From positions 348,676-412,675 of the forward strand of contig CAJNDS010000158.1 of NCBI GenBank assembly GCA_905221605.1: a DNA stretch of 64,000 nt, written 5' to 3'. Origin of the DNA: Symbiodinium natans. Lineage: Eukaryota; Sar; Dinophyceae; Suessiales; Symbiodiniaceae. The position numbers and the translations under genes are program-made. Below the pieces are notes generated by a model, which made no database searches, was not told the origin of the DNA, and was given only the letters and a program-made list of their open reading frames with translations. Every line of letters begins with the position of its first letter. Within the stretch, counting starts at the first letter, position 1. Below, in pieces: positions 30,051-39,895 of the stretch.

Positions 30051-30547
30051 TGAACGGCCGGTCGCAGTGGCGGGGGGGTAGGCAGGATGGGTGCTGGTGA
30101 GGTTGGAGAAATTTTATGTCGATGGGTTGGGTGCCCAAGGGGAAACGGCAGGCCGAGGGACGGTTCCTTCAAAAATGCCTCTGAGAATGACCTCGGAGGA
30201 GCGGCGCTGCACAATGGTCTGGCTGTTGTGACATTCCCATTCTGTGGATTACATGATGAGATTTCGAATGATGCCATGATCACTCTGTCGTTTTGCCAGG
30301 TCCTTTGGTCCTTGCTTCGATTGAAGATGGGTGATCTTTAGCTTCTTTGCTGCTCAAAAACACATCTTTGCCTCGGTTCTGCATGGCCGATCTGGCAAGA
30401 ACATCCTGGAAAAACTGAATGTAGAGAGATCAGTCCTTGTGCACTGAGCTGCTCGAACGCTGACTCGTATTTTGGTGTTGCTATCACGCGAAAAGAGTTC
30501 AGACCAATACACACGACATTGTGCACCCATGGCTGAAGTGACGATCA
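30051..30547. other. unassigned spacer
   Basis: No gene, RNA or repeat recognised. Confidence 0.35.
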
Positions 30548-31354
30548 TCACCTGCGCGATGGACAGCGCTGATCCGATGCCTTCTTGGATTGCAGCCGCA
30601 TGAGCAGGACGTTGCATGAGTTTGCAGACATGCATGGATGAATGTCGGACAGGGTGTGGTGTGCTCGACTTGGCATGATACTCATGATACAGTTCCATGA
30701 TCGGCTTCCTCTGTCAAAATTCTGGCCAACCAGTGAACAGTATGTAAAGCCCATGATGAGACATGGATGCAGTTTGGGGTCTGTCTTCTGCAGGTCTTGG
30801 CTTTCGTACCATGTTTGTATCAGCAGCATTGTGTCAAGGATTAACACCCTATGGCGAGGAAGGCCGGGGGCAGCATGGAGAACACCCTTTCGAATGTCGG
30901 AGTCAACGGGGGAGCTCCTTCTGGTGAGAGAGCCATCGGGTCTCTTCCCGAAGAACGGCCCCTCAATTCTTTGAAGCGGCAAGGCTCTCGCCGCGAGCAC
31001 TTTCCTGCTGTTGTCCATTTCGTTATCATGGGTGGGCGCCTGCTCCTTAGAGACCTCGCCCCAATCAACGAAGAGCAAATCTGGGGGTAACATGTCACTG
31101 AGAAACTCCTCAGAGGTCGCGCAGTTGGCGCGAGCGGCAGAGGCCCGGACATTTTCAACGAGCATTTTCTGGGAGCAGGGTATGGAGCCTTGGGCGCAAG
31201 GACAGACGTAACTTTTGCTTGGTGCAGCAGGTAGATGCTGAGAGGCTTCAGGCACGTTCAGCCGCCTCCCCAACCTTGCCGAAGAAGTGAGCACAACTGC
31301 GCAGCAAGTGCAAGCAAGTTTCAGTGCGAATTGCTTTGCGGGTTGTGTGGGCAT
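30548..31354 (-). CDS. possible hypothetical protein (uncertain)
   Basis: A 268-codon ORF opposite in strand to the neighbouring genes. It begins with a moderately hydrophobic, Cys-containing stretch and otherwise looks like a mixed soluble sequence, with no motif or family that I recognise. It may be fortuitous, since other recognised host genes are on the plus strand. Confidence 0.2.
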   Translation of the reverse strand: MPTQPAKQFALKLACTCCAVVLTSSARLGRRLNVPEASQHLPAAPSKSYVCPCAQGSIPCSQKMLVENVRASAARANCATSEEFLSDMLPPDLLFVDWGEVSKEQAPTHDNEMDNSRKVLAARALPLQRIEGPFFGKRPDGSLTRRSSPVDSDIRKGVLHAAPGLPRHRVLILDTMLLIQTWYESQDLQKTDPKLHPCLIMGFTYCSLVGQNFDRGSRSWNCIMSIMPSRAHHTLSDIHPCMSANSCNVLLMRLQSKKASDQRCPSRR

Positions 31355-34300
31355 TGTGGGCTTGTTCTTGGATCCTGCATGGGTGGTGCACTTAGGTTGT
31401 GCCCCTGCTGACCTGGGCGAATGCTACGGCCTGGATCTTCCTGGCCCTTCCGCACATGCTAAGGCCCAACCGCTGAGCGCCAAGGCGGTTGGAGGTTGGT
31501 AAGCCTGCTTTCACAAAAGCGCGCTGGTCATGGCAGGCGCGCACGAGCCGGGGCAGACATCCCAGGCACAGGAGAGCGCAAGAGCCATCCAAAGTGGCCG
31601 ATGTGCAGCTTTACATTCTCGCACGTCCCACAGTCAAAACCGATGAAATGTTGGCAGTGCCTTTGATGGAGTGGCTCCACTGCTCAGTTCCAGCCTGTGG
31701 CACCCCCCTGAACAGAGCTTCTGAGCTTCCTTCATGGAGCTTTCGGTGCCGCTCCGACTGAGCCATGCATTGTGCATTGAGCCACCCAGTACAAGGCTGC
31801 TAAGAAAGCATGGCATCCCCAAGCCGCCGAAGCCTTCCGCGGTACCGGCAGAGGAAGGACAGCTCTTTTGAAAAGGTTGGTGCAACCATGCAATCGGTCT
31901 CAGGCCAAGTCTTCTAAATCTGGGGGTAGAATTTAGAAGAGAAGGCCTTAATGGGGCATGTTCTGTGCATGCAGGGGCAAGCCGCACGTGTCCAGGAATC
32001 GTGTCGAGCCAGACAATGTCCCTTCCGACACACGTGCGATCTGGGACTACCTGCGATCAAAGCAAGCTCTCTGAGCGCTCTGCGAGCCCTTCATGAGAAG
32101 CCTCGTGCTTCGACTGGTTTGCAGCTAGCTGTTGAACAGTAGCGCTGGCCCGGAAGCCGCGCGCAAAGGCCAGTTCGTCGAATTCGCGTACACGCGTGCG
32201 CAGGAAGAGATGGGCATCTTGTACAGCTGATGCCATCAAGTATGAAGTATGAGTTTTGGCTGTGCGAGGCATACGCTCTTTAGTCTTGCTAGATTGTGGG
32301 AGTAGGTCATGGGCAGGGCACAAATGGATTCGGACAGTCTTACATCTTTGAGTCAGTATGCGTGCGCAGCTGCGAGTCCCCGTGGTGCCTGTCCTTTCGC
32401 GTTCAGCGGACAGGAGATTCCTTCGGAGGTGAAAGGGGACGGGCCAACTCGTGTGCAGACATGGGTGACAAGGGGGTGACAAGGGAAGCTTGACAGGACT
32501 TCTACTGGAGGCCATCAGTGTTGGAAGTTTGAGAATGTGCTTCTAAGATTCTGGTTGTCCCGCAGTAGCTCCTTAGCTCTGGACGAATCCTGTGATCCTA
32601 CAGGGGCTCCCGACACTTCAACCGTTTCGTGACCAGGGTGCTTAGCCTCGGTCCCATCGGTTGCTTCGCAAATTTTGCTCCGTGCTTTCGCAGTGCTGGT
32701 GGACGTGTGAACCTCAAGCACCCCTGAGCTGTGAGAGCCCAACAACATCCGAGCATTTTGTTGAACCCCCTCTGAACCAGAAGGAGAAGGTTAGAGCATG
32801 CCCCCGAAGGCCCCGCCCCCAACCCACGGCAGGTTGGTGCAAGACAATGGGGTTGACACATCTGTTGGCCGATGTGGAAGAGATGTTATAGGGTGACTGG
32901 GTGGAGAGCTCTCCTCCTCTTTGTTTTTAGAGGGGGGGGGGGAGCTCTGCGAAGCTCGCAGATCGCAGGCCCGTGGGACTGCGTCAGCTGACATTGAAAG
33001 GTACGGGTGCAGTCGAGCATCCCCTTCGGCAGGGGATGCAGGTTCTAGAAGTCCTGGGCTTCGAGCTTCGCAGAAACCTTCCCGACTTCATTTCGCAGCG
33101 CAAGTCGACATATGACATTGGAATTCATGCCGGAGTATGCAGCTCCGGAAGCTGCTGGTGTTCGCGTCGATTTTTGTGGGAATGCGTGTCCACTCGTTCT
33201 GCTCTTCTGGTTGGTGCTGTCATGTCTGACTGTCATTGCAATTGTGCTGTTGCTGTGTTTCGGTGCAGACAGTTAGTTCACTGAGTTCACTAAAGGCATA
33301 CTTTGCTGGCATTTGCTGCCGATTGCCGTAGGGGTGTACTTTCAAGATCCAGGCTCACCACAGCCCAGAGCTAAGCAGAACACCCAGCAGAGAACCGGAG
33401 CATGGTGGCTGAGCCGTCACGCTGTGCGTGGTACTCCAAAAGCTTTGGGTATACGGTCGGTCGAGCAAAATGATGGCGGAGTATATAGTTGAACCGTGTG
33501 ACGCCCAAAAGGGGGCCCTTAATCTTTCTCAGCTTGTGTAAGGCTTCCTGCTGCTTTCACAGACGTGGGGAGGAGCCAGGCTGCTGGACTTCGTGACAAC
33601 CGAGGCCTTCAAGGCAAGGGGTCCCAGGGGGGTGTAAGCTTGTTAGTCGTGAGAGGTGCGAACAAGCATACGCTGAGCTTACATTAAGCCTCTTGAGTCC
33701 TTGTTTGCCATGGCCCCTGCTCCGAAGGCTTCGGGTGGATGTCCTAAGCGTCCTAAACATATGGAGCCAAGAGCTCCTCCAAAGATCGGACCAAAAACAT
33801 CTGCAAAGCATCTGCAACCGCTGTCAAGACAACACATATTTCATGGGCAGGCAAGGTGGTTGCTTGTTGCATGCAGGTCTCGCACCCACCTCGATTCCTA
33901 GCTGTCGCCTCAGCACATCAGGCCCTGGCTCTGGGATGCAAGCCGAGTGCAAACGGAAAATTGTAGTGAAAGCCGCTGCGGCTCAAGACGCGGTGAGTTT
34001 TCGTCTCAACGCCAATTGTAGGCCATCCAAATCTCTGCATGAGAACACTGCTGTATGTACGGTGACAAGTCAACTTCTCACGATGTACCCTTCGGCTGGC
34101 CCAGCATTGAGCCTGCAGAACTCTGTGAGCCGCTTCGCACGAAGTGGGTTCCCGTCACACACCTGGCGCCTGAACCAGGGGGCGAGGACACTCTGTGCTT
34201 GCGTGTTGAGAGCGCAGCAGATGGTTCCGTTGGCTTCGTCAGGTGCTTGTAGAGATTTGTAGAGTGATGTCGGCAAAGGAGATGGGCCATCGGCGCACGC

Positions 34301-34927
34301 TGCGGGCTGGGCACGTTGGGCTTGGTGGGCTTGGTTGCCCATGTTACTGGAGGCCGGCCGCGAAGGCTTCGACATCAAGGCCAGCTTGCCACCTTCCCAA
34401 ACGCAAGACCTTTCTTCCGGCTGCATGTCAAGTTCCGCAGGTTCCCTATCGCGAGAAATATTTAAAGATAGTGAACATTGCATTCCAAAGCCCCTTCGGC
34501 TGCCCCTGCCAGATGAGCGCCGCGCCTCCTGCCATGCGCTGAGCGCCACGGCGCCAAGCTGGGAAGAGCTGGCTCGCTGCTTGGCGAAGATCCGAGGGGG
34601 CGCGAGGGTGGGGGAGGGTGGAAGACAGTAGACACATTAGAAAAGCAACAGAAAACACGACCCCGGGGCGTCTCTGAGGTGAGGCGGGCCCGCCTCGGCA
34701 ACGCCTTTTCGAAGAGAAGGCGAGGCTCTTCGGCGCCGAGAAGCCTGAGCTGAAGTTCTGGCACGATGCAGCCGGCTGGTGCCCGCACTGTCTCTTGGCC
34801 CCCGAAGCCCGCAGAGTCGCAGAGCTTCAAGGCCCTTTAGGGGCCTTAAGAGGCTAGGTATTGCAACAGGGGTTCTTTTTCAGTGCAGCAGCTGAGAGCA
34901 GATTGATCCAGGGGCATGAGGCCCTGA
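31355..34927. other. unassigned region
   Basis: No gene could be assigned. Several plus-strand stretches have protein-like composition (about 32973-33180 and 34335-34600) and could be isolated exons, but I cannot tie them to a family. A G run (about 32932-32942) is the only simple repeat. Confidence 0.35.
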
Positions 34928-37054
34928 TTTGATAATAACTCACCCCGGTGTTGGAGTTCCTTTCCGAGGCATGGTCTCATGGGCTGTGCTTGAGGAGATG
35001 CAGATCCCCTATGTCATGGAGACGACGCCCCTAAGGGCTTACTTGAGGCGAGCGCACCAAGGGCCCTCTTTCCCTCGGAAGAGCCTCTCCCAAAGAGTGA
35101 GACGACTTGGGCAGGCCGGGGGAGAAGAAGCGCCAGCGCCTGGTGCCAGTCATCCAGCTGCTGGACCAGGTGCCTTTGCCAGGAAGCAGCCTGGGTCCTT
35201 GGATGTGACTGTGGTGAGTGACCCATGTTTGGACTCTCTTCGTCCCAAGGAGAAGAGCAGTGGAAACTCGTGGGCTTTTCAACCAGCGATGCGAGGCGTG
35301 GGACGCGGCGAGCAGGTCCCAGAACCGCAAGTATGTTCCAAGTTCTCTTTCTGATGGCACCTGAAAGAGCACCTGATGGCACCTGATGGCACGAGGTCTG
35401 CCAGATGCTGGCAGAGCGGTTCCCGAGCAAGAGCCTTTGGCCGAGAGGGGCCTCTGAGCGAGCGGCAGCACAGTCTCAGCTGCCGCTCTTCTCGAACCTT
35501 CAGAAGGCAATCCGCATTTTAAACAGAATGGTGCAAGTCTCATGAAGCAATGAAGAACCGACTCGAATCATGCGGCTACCGCCTGCCTAGATGCAGATGC
35601 GCGAGTTCTCGGCACGAGCTGCGCCTGCGCTTGTGGCGAGGCCCACTCGGCCTACAAGCGGCTGCCCGGAGGAAAGCCCACCTGGGGCGTATCCCCTTCT
35701 CACAGCTGCTTGGCACCATGCTTCCCGCCTGTTTCGCGCATATTTGTTCTTCTTTGCTTCGGGTGTAAGCCGAAGCCGAGCTCAGGCCGGAAGGATGAGG
35801 AGACGACGCAGGGCACTTTTTTGCTATGCATTGCAGTTTTTGCCAAATTTGTTCTCATTCCCCGGTTCATCTCCTGAAGAGCACCATGGAACCGGAGGAG
35901 CTCCTCTTTTCAGCCCTGGACGCCTTGGAGGCGGCCTTGCGTGTCACCCAGGCCTGCCATCCCTGATGTCCCTTTTCAACATGGCTCGTGTGGCTTGCGT
36001 GGCTTGGGTGGCTTGGGTGGCTTGGGTGGCTTCTCCTTCTCTCCTGGTCAGGGCTCCTTCCTGGGCGGCCCGCAGCCCCACATGGTGGATCTGATGTTGC
36101 TCGGATTGACAAGGCTGCTTCAAGGTTCAAGGTGCGCCTGCAAGAGTGTCAGCACCAAGGCTCCTGCCCATGTTGGAACGGGTGGAGGCGCTCTTGCTGC
36201 ATCCCTTCCTGGGTGGACCTCAGCTGGTTGATTGGGTGCATGTCTCAAAGATGCTCTCCACTGGCCGCCAGCCGGGTGTCTGCTCCTTTGGCAAGCTGTG
36301 CAGCGATGCCGAGACTCTCCTTGCCATATCCTTGCGTGAGGACCCAGGCCGTACACCGGCTATGTCCTTGCAGGACACCATCCTAAGTCCCACGCGCTCG
36401 GTGCTGGAATCTGCCCAGGCCGCAGCCCAACACCCGCAAGATGCATGCAGGGAGGCCGCTTCGCGCATCTGCGCCAACCACGCCGCCATCGTCGCATTTG
36501 CGTGCTGCGGTCGAGGGTGTGGCCGCAGGAAGGAGGAAGCCCGGAAGGCAGCTGAGGTGTACACTGACAGCCCAACCGTCGACTTTGCTCTCCGGCAGGT
36601 TGTGGCATCCCTGCTCAGAAGCTCACGCAACTCCTACCACACGGAACTCGAGTCGGCCGCACGACGAGCAGCGCGGTTTTGCCCAGAGGCCAGCGCGGCC
36701 TTGCCGCCACTGCGCTTCCTGTCTTGGAACGTTGGCGTGCCCCGCGACATGGCCGCCGCCCCCGCCGCCGCGCTGCGGGCGCACTTGAGGCTCCATCTCG
36801 CCGCCCTGGAGGGCCGCGGCCCAGCCAAGCGCCTCACCCGACCAGGCCCGCGGCCGCAGCGTGGCGTTGCGGCCGACAACGCGCCGAGCTCCCCGAGCTC
36901 GCCAGGTGCGCCCATGTCGCCGGCCCCCAGTCTTTCGGGAGAAGCCTTGTCGATCTCGAGATCCGATCTGAAGCCGAAGCTGTCGAGGAAGAGTCCCGCT
37001 CGGGACGCAGTGGACATGCCACGCAAGAGATCCAAGTTCGGCCGGCAAAAATAG
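34928..37054 (+). CDS. glutathione-S-transferase-like protein, multi-exon (partial model)
   Basis: Read from separate exon-like pieces. At about 34939-35030 a frame encodes VPFRGMVSWAVLEEMQIPYV, which resembles the first strand-helix-strand of a GST thioredoxin fold (family form: CPFCxRVxLALEEKxIPYE). A piece ending near 35212 before GTGAGT could hold the next strand. At about 35885-35942 EELLFSALDALEAAL, and at about 36047-36118 GSFLGGPQPHMVDLML, match the GST C-terminal helices. The long 3' exon (36146-37054, 302 codons) includes a SRICANHAAIVAFACCGRG segment plausible for an extended C-terminal domain, then a Pro/Ser-rich tail with a basic end (PRKRSKFGRQK). The usual Cys pair is absent (VPFRG). 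Exon borders are not determined, and linking the last ORF to this gene is inference. Confidence 0.45.
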
Positions 37055-38431
37055 AGATGGCTCACATTGACGGCGAGCCATCAAGGCAGATTCATTGTAG
37101 AATCGCAGAACCCGGTTCATGTAGGCTTTGTGCTATTTTCGGCCGATTCTTCGCTACGAGCACACCGGAGGATGGCATACCAATCATACCACAAAAGCCT
37201 CTATCCCAGTTACCATGAGCAGGCACCCCGATCACTGCTAGACCCCGATCACTGCTAGCTAAATCCGAGTTTCGGAATTAGCACGCTTGGTAACTATAAT
37301 TCAAAGCCGGGGGGACATGGGAGCTGGGAATCAAAATGCCAGTCCGTCAGTCCATGCAAAAAAACACCAAACGAGTGTTCGACGTGATTCTTGAGCTGCG
37401 ACGCTAAGTTCATAGCCTTGACCACCAACTTCTCCTACATAGGTGTCCGGACCTCAGAGGCCTTGTAGTAGGGGGATGCTCGCAGACCCAGTGAACCCTA
37501 CACCCCAAGCAGCCCGAAGCAGCCTTAAGCAGGTGTCGGGAGTGCTCCAATAGTGCTTTGAGGCGCTGCACTTCCTGCCCGCATCCCTCAATACCGCCAT
37601 CTTCAGCAGCAGCCCAGTCCGCGCCTCCCAAGAGCCGAAGAGAGAAGAAGATTCCACAGCTCCGCTCTCAGCAGGTCTTTACGCTGCTGCTCCAAACCAT
37701 GTTCCTCGAGTCAGGCAAGTTTACAATGTACGGACTCAATCAGTTGCTAGGACTTCTCGGTTCTCTGCGGGGCTTCAGGGGAACATCTCCGGGTCGTGTA
37801 CTGGGCTCTCTTGGGGCCCCCAGGTTGGCGAGGCGACGTGGTGGCCCAAGAAGCACATTGCACGACATCAATTGCCACGTTCAGCAGAAGGTCACACAGA
37901 GACTCCACAAGCTAACAGCTTCAGAGGTTCTCAAAGCTTCTGTAGTGTTCTCTCACGCCAGTTTTTCGTGATGCCCACGTAGGCAGGCCATGCGTGCACA
38001 ACTGCGCACCCACCCTCTATCCGCGACTCGTACGAGGGACAGTTGGTACATTCTGTGTGTGTTTTTCAGATGAGTGGCACGTAAGTTCGCCGATCTTCGC
38101 AACACAAGTACAGCACACAGCGCTTGCTGAAGTCCAGCTTAGGGCCCGTGGTGGCCACCAAGTGCAATTTGAGCCCAGCAGGGCCCTCAAGAGCCCCACT
38201 GAGGCCGGCTCCCAAGGATGGAAGGCTGGAGCACCACAAAATGCACCAAAAAAGTCGTTTGCCGCGTTTTTTTCGTGCATCCTTATGGCAGGCGCTCAGC
38301 GTGGGCCTTTCCGTGGCCGCGGCCTCAGCTTCTGCTTGGGGGGCGCTTCGTGCCACGAGCTTTCATGGCTAGCCCTGCGCCTTTGATGTGCAGTTGCCGG
38401 AGACTAGGTATAGGTGGGTCCTTTTCGAGGG
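37055..38431. other. unassigned region
   Basis: No gene assigned. A frame at about 38260-38370 encodes a hydrophobic Ala/Ser-rich segment that might be a membrane or targeting exon. Otherwise nothing is seen. Confidence 0.3.
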
Positions 38432-38549
38432 ACCCTAAACCCTAAACCCTAAACCCTAAACCCTAAACCCTAAACCCTAAACCCTAAACCCTAAACCCTA
38501 AACCCTAAACCCTAAACCCTAAACCCTAAACCCTAAACCCTAAACCCCT
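38432..38549 (-). repeat. interstitial telomeric array (CCCTAAA)n
   Basis: About 16 perfect copies of CCCTAAA, the complement of TTTAGGG, the plant/dinoflagellate-type telomere unit. Confidence 0.98.
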
Positions 38550-38674
38550 TACTTGGGGGTGTCCCAACCTTTTTGCGCCACAACTTCCCATGCCCCTGGC
38601 ACCAGGTCGGAGTGCTGCTCATCGCGGAGCCATGGCACGGCTCTCTGGGAGGTTCTAAGCCCACTGGGGGGGGG

Positions 38675-38774
38675 GTTTAGGGTTTAGGGTTTAGGGTTTA
38701 GGGTTTAGGGTTTGGGGTTTAGGGTTTAGGGCTTAGGGCTTAGGGCTTAGGGCTTAGGGTTTAGGGTTTAGGGG
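38675..38774 (+). repeat. interstitial telomeric array (TTTAGGG)n
   Basis: About 13 copies of TTTAGGG with GCTTAGG variants, in the opposite orientation to the array 125 bp to the left. Confidence 0.97.
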
Positions 38775-38850
38775 GCACCTTATTCTGGGGAATCCTACTA
38801 TCTGGGGGTCTATTGTAGGGGTCCCCTATTTCGTAAACCCCCACTTTGGG
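38770..38850 (+). repeat. dispersed repeat (GGGGAATCCTACTAT type), copy 1
   Basis: A G/C-rich segment with CACCTTATTCTGGGG, ATCCTACTAT, GGGGTCTA and GGGTCCCCTAT..CG.AAAC. It resembles 63675-63765 with the same order of motifs. Confidence 0.6.
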
Positions 38851-39000
38851 TAAGTGCGTCTTTTGACAAAGCAGTTCGGGGGAAGGAAGTGTACGAGGGC
38901 AGGCACGCGCACACACACACACAACACTTTTACTCCCCCTTCGGCAGGCTCAGACCTCGACGAGCAGAGGCTGAGGAAGCTGTGTGCATGGGCAGACATG

Positions 39001-39025
39001 GGTTTAGGGTTTAGGGTTTAGGGGA
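39001..39025 (+). repeat. short TTTAGGG array
   Basis: Three and a half TTTAGGG copies. Confidence 0.9.
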
Positions 39026-39080
39026 TCAGTTTGTAATGTAGGGGGCAGTATCGGTCAGTGTACTTAGAGGTGCTCGTTCA

Positions 39081-39296
39081 GTGTGGCTGCCGAATTCGAG
39101 GATCATTGGCGTGCTGCTTTCGCTCTTCTCGGCCTTGGGCACAGCAATCTACCAGGCTGCCTCGAGTGTGGCGCTGGACAAGGCTGATACTGAAACCGCC
39201 AGGTCTACTTTAAACAGACCTTTGGTGATTCCATGCGCCCAGAGGAGGCAGAAGCTACACCCCGTGGTGTGCAACAGCTGTGCAAGTGAAAGCTGA
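39081..39296 (+). CDS. possible membrane-protein exon (transporter-like)
   Basis: A frame with one clear hydrophobic segment (IIGVLLSLFSALGTAIYQ), reminiscent of a transmembrane helix of drug/metabolite or nucleotide-sugar transporters. The helix is followed by CAG|GC, a possible GC-type donor. No partner exons were identified, so this is weak. Confidence 0.25.
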   Translation: MWLPNSRIIGVLLSLFSALGTAIYQAASSVALDKADTETARSTLNRPLVIPCAQRRQKLHPVVCNSCASES

Positions 39297-39895
39297 GAAC
39301 ATGATCATGATGCGTTGTGGTGCTTGCAGGCTCGGCTCTAGTGCGCTGTGCAGATTCATGCCTGGCTTTCGTTGCTGACCTGAAATACGTCAGTTTCCCG
39401 GGCTTAACCACCTCACATAAAAGACTGAGGGTCTGACACCTCCATGTCAGTTAAAACTCCTTCAAAACGGCAGGCAGAAGGCAGCCCGGAGAACTGAACG
39501 TAGAGGGTAGGGACATGTGGCTTCCCGCGCGGCTTGGCTCCACGCGTGTGGCTTCTGGATGCTTTTCTGGTGCTCCGCGTGAATCTCAGCGCCCAGTTCT
39601 TCCGTGTGAGCAGATGGTTTCTGCAATGCCTGCATTAGAAAAAGGTAGCTCAGAGAGTCGGCAGCCCAAGGTCCCCACATGGCCCTGGCCTTGAGAAGCA
39701 TGAGAGCCCTGAGGAGCCTGGGGAGCCTGAGGCCCCCCCTGCAGACGGATGCTCGATATGTGCTGTGCAATGCAGTGCATCTTGTGTTGACATGTTGCAG
39801 ATGTTCCCAAGATTTCCCAAGCTGTGCCTGCTTGCGGTCTTTCTCAAGCTCGGTAGCTCGGTAGCCCGAAGAGTCGAAGACGCCGCGATCCCAAG
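39297..39895. other. spacer upstream of the light-harvesting gene
   Basis: About 600 bp with no recognised gene. It should contain the trans-splice acceptor for the downstream gene, but I see no diagnostic motif. Confidence 0.35.

Noticed and set aside
36623-37120. Minus-strand ORFs of 143-165 codons
   Set aside because: Opposite a very GC-rich plus-strand exon; no recognisable features.
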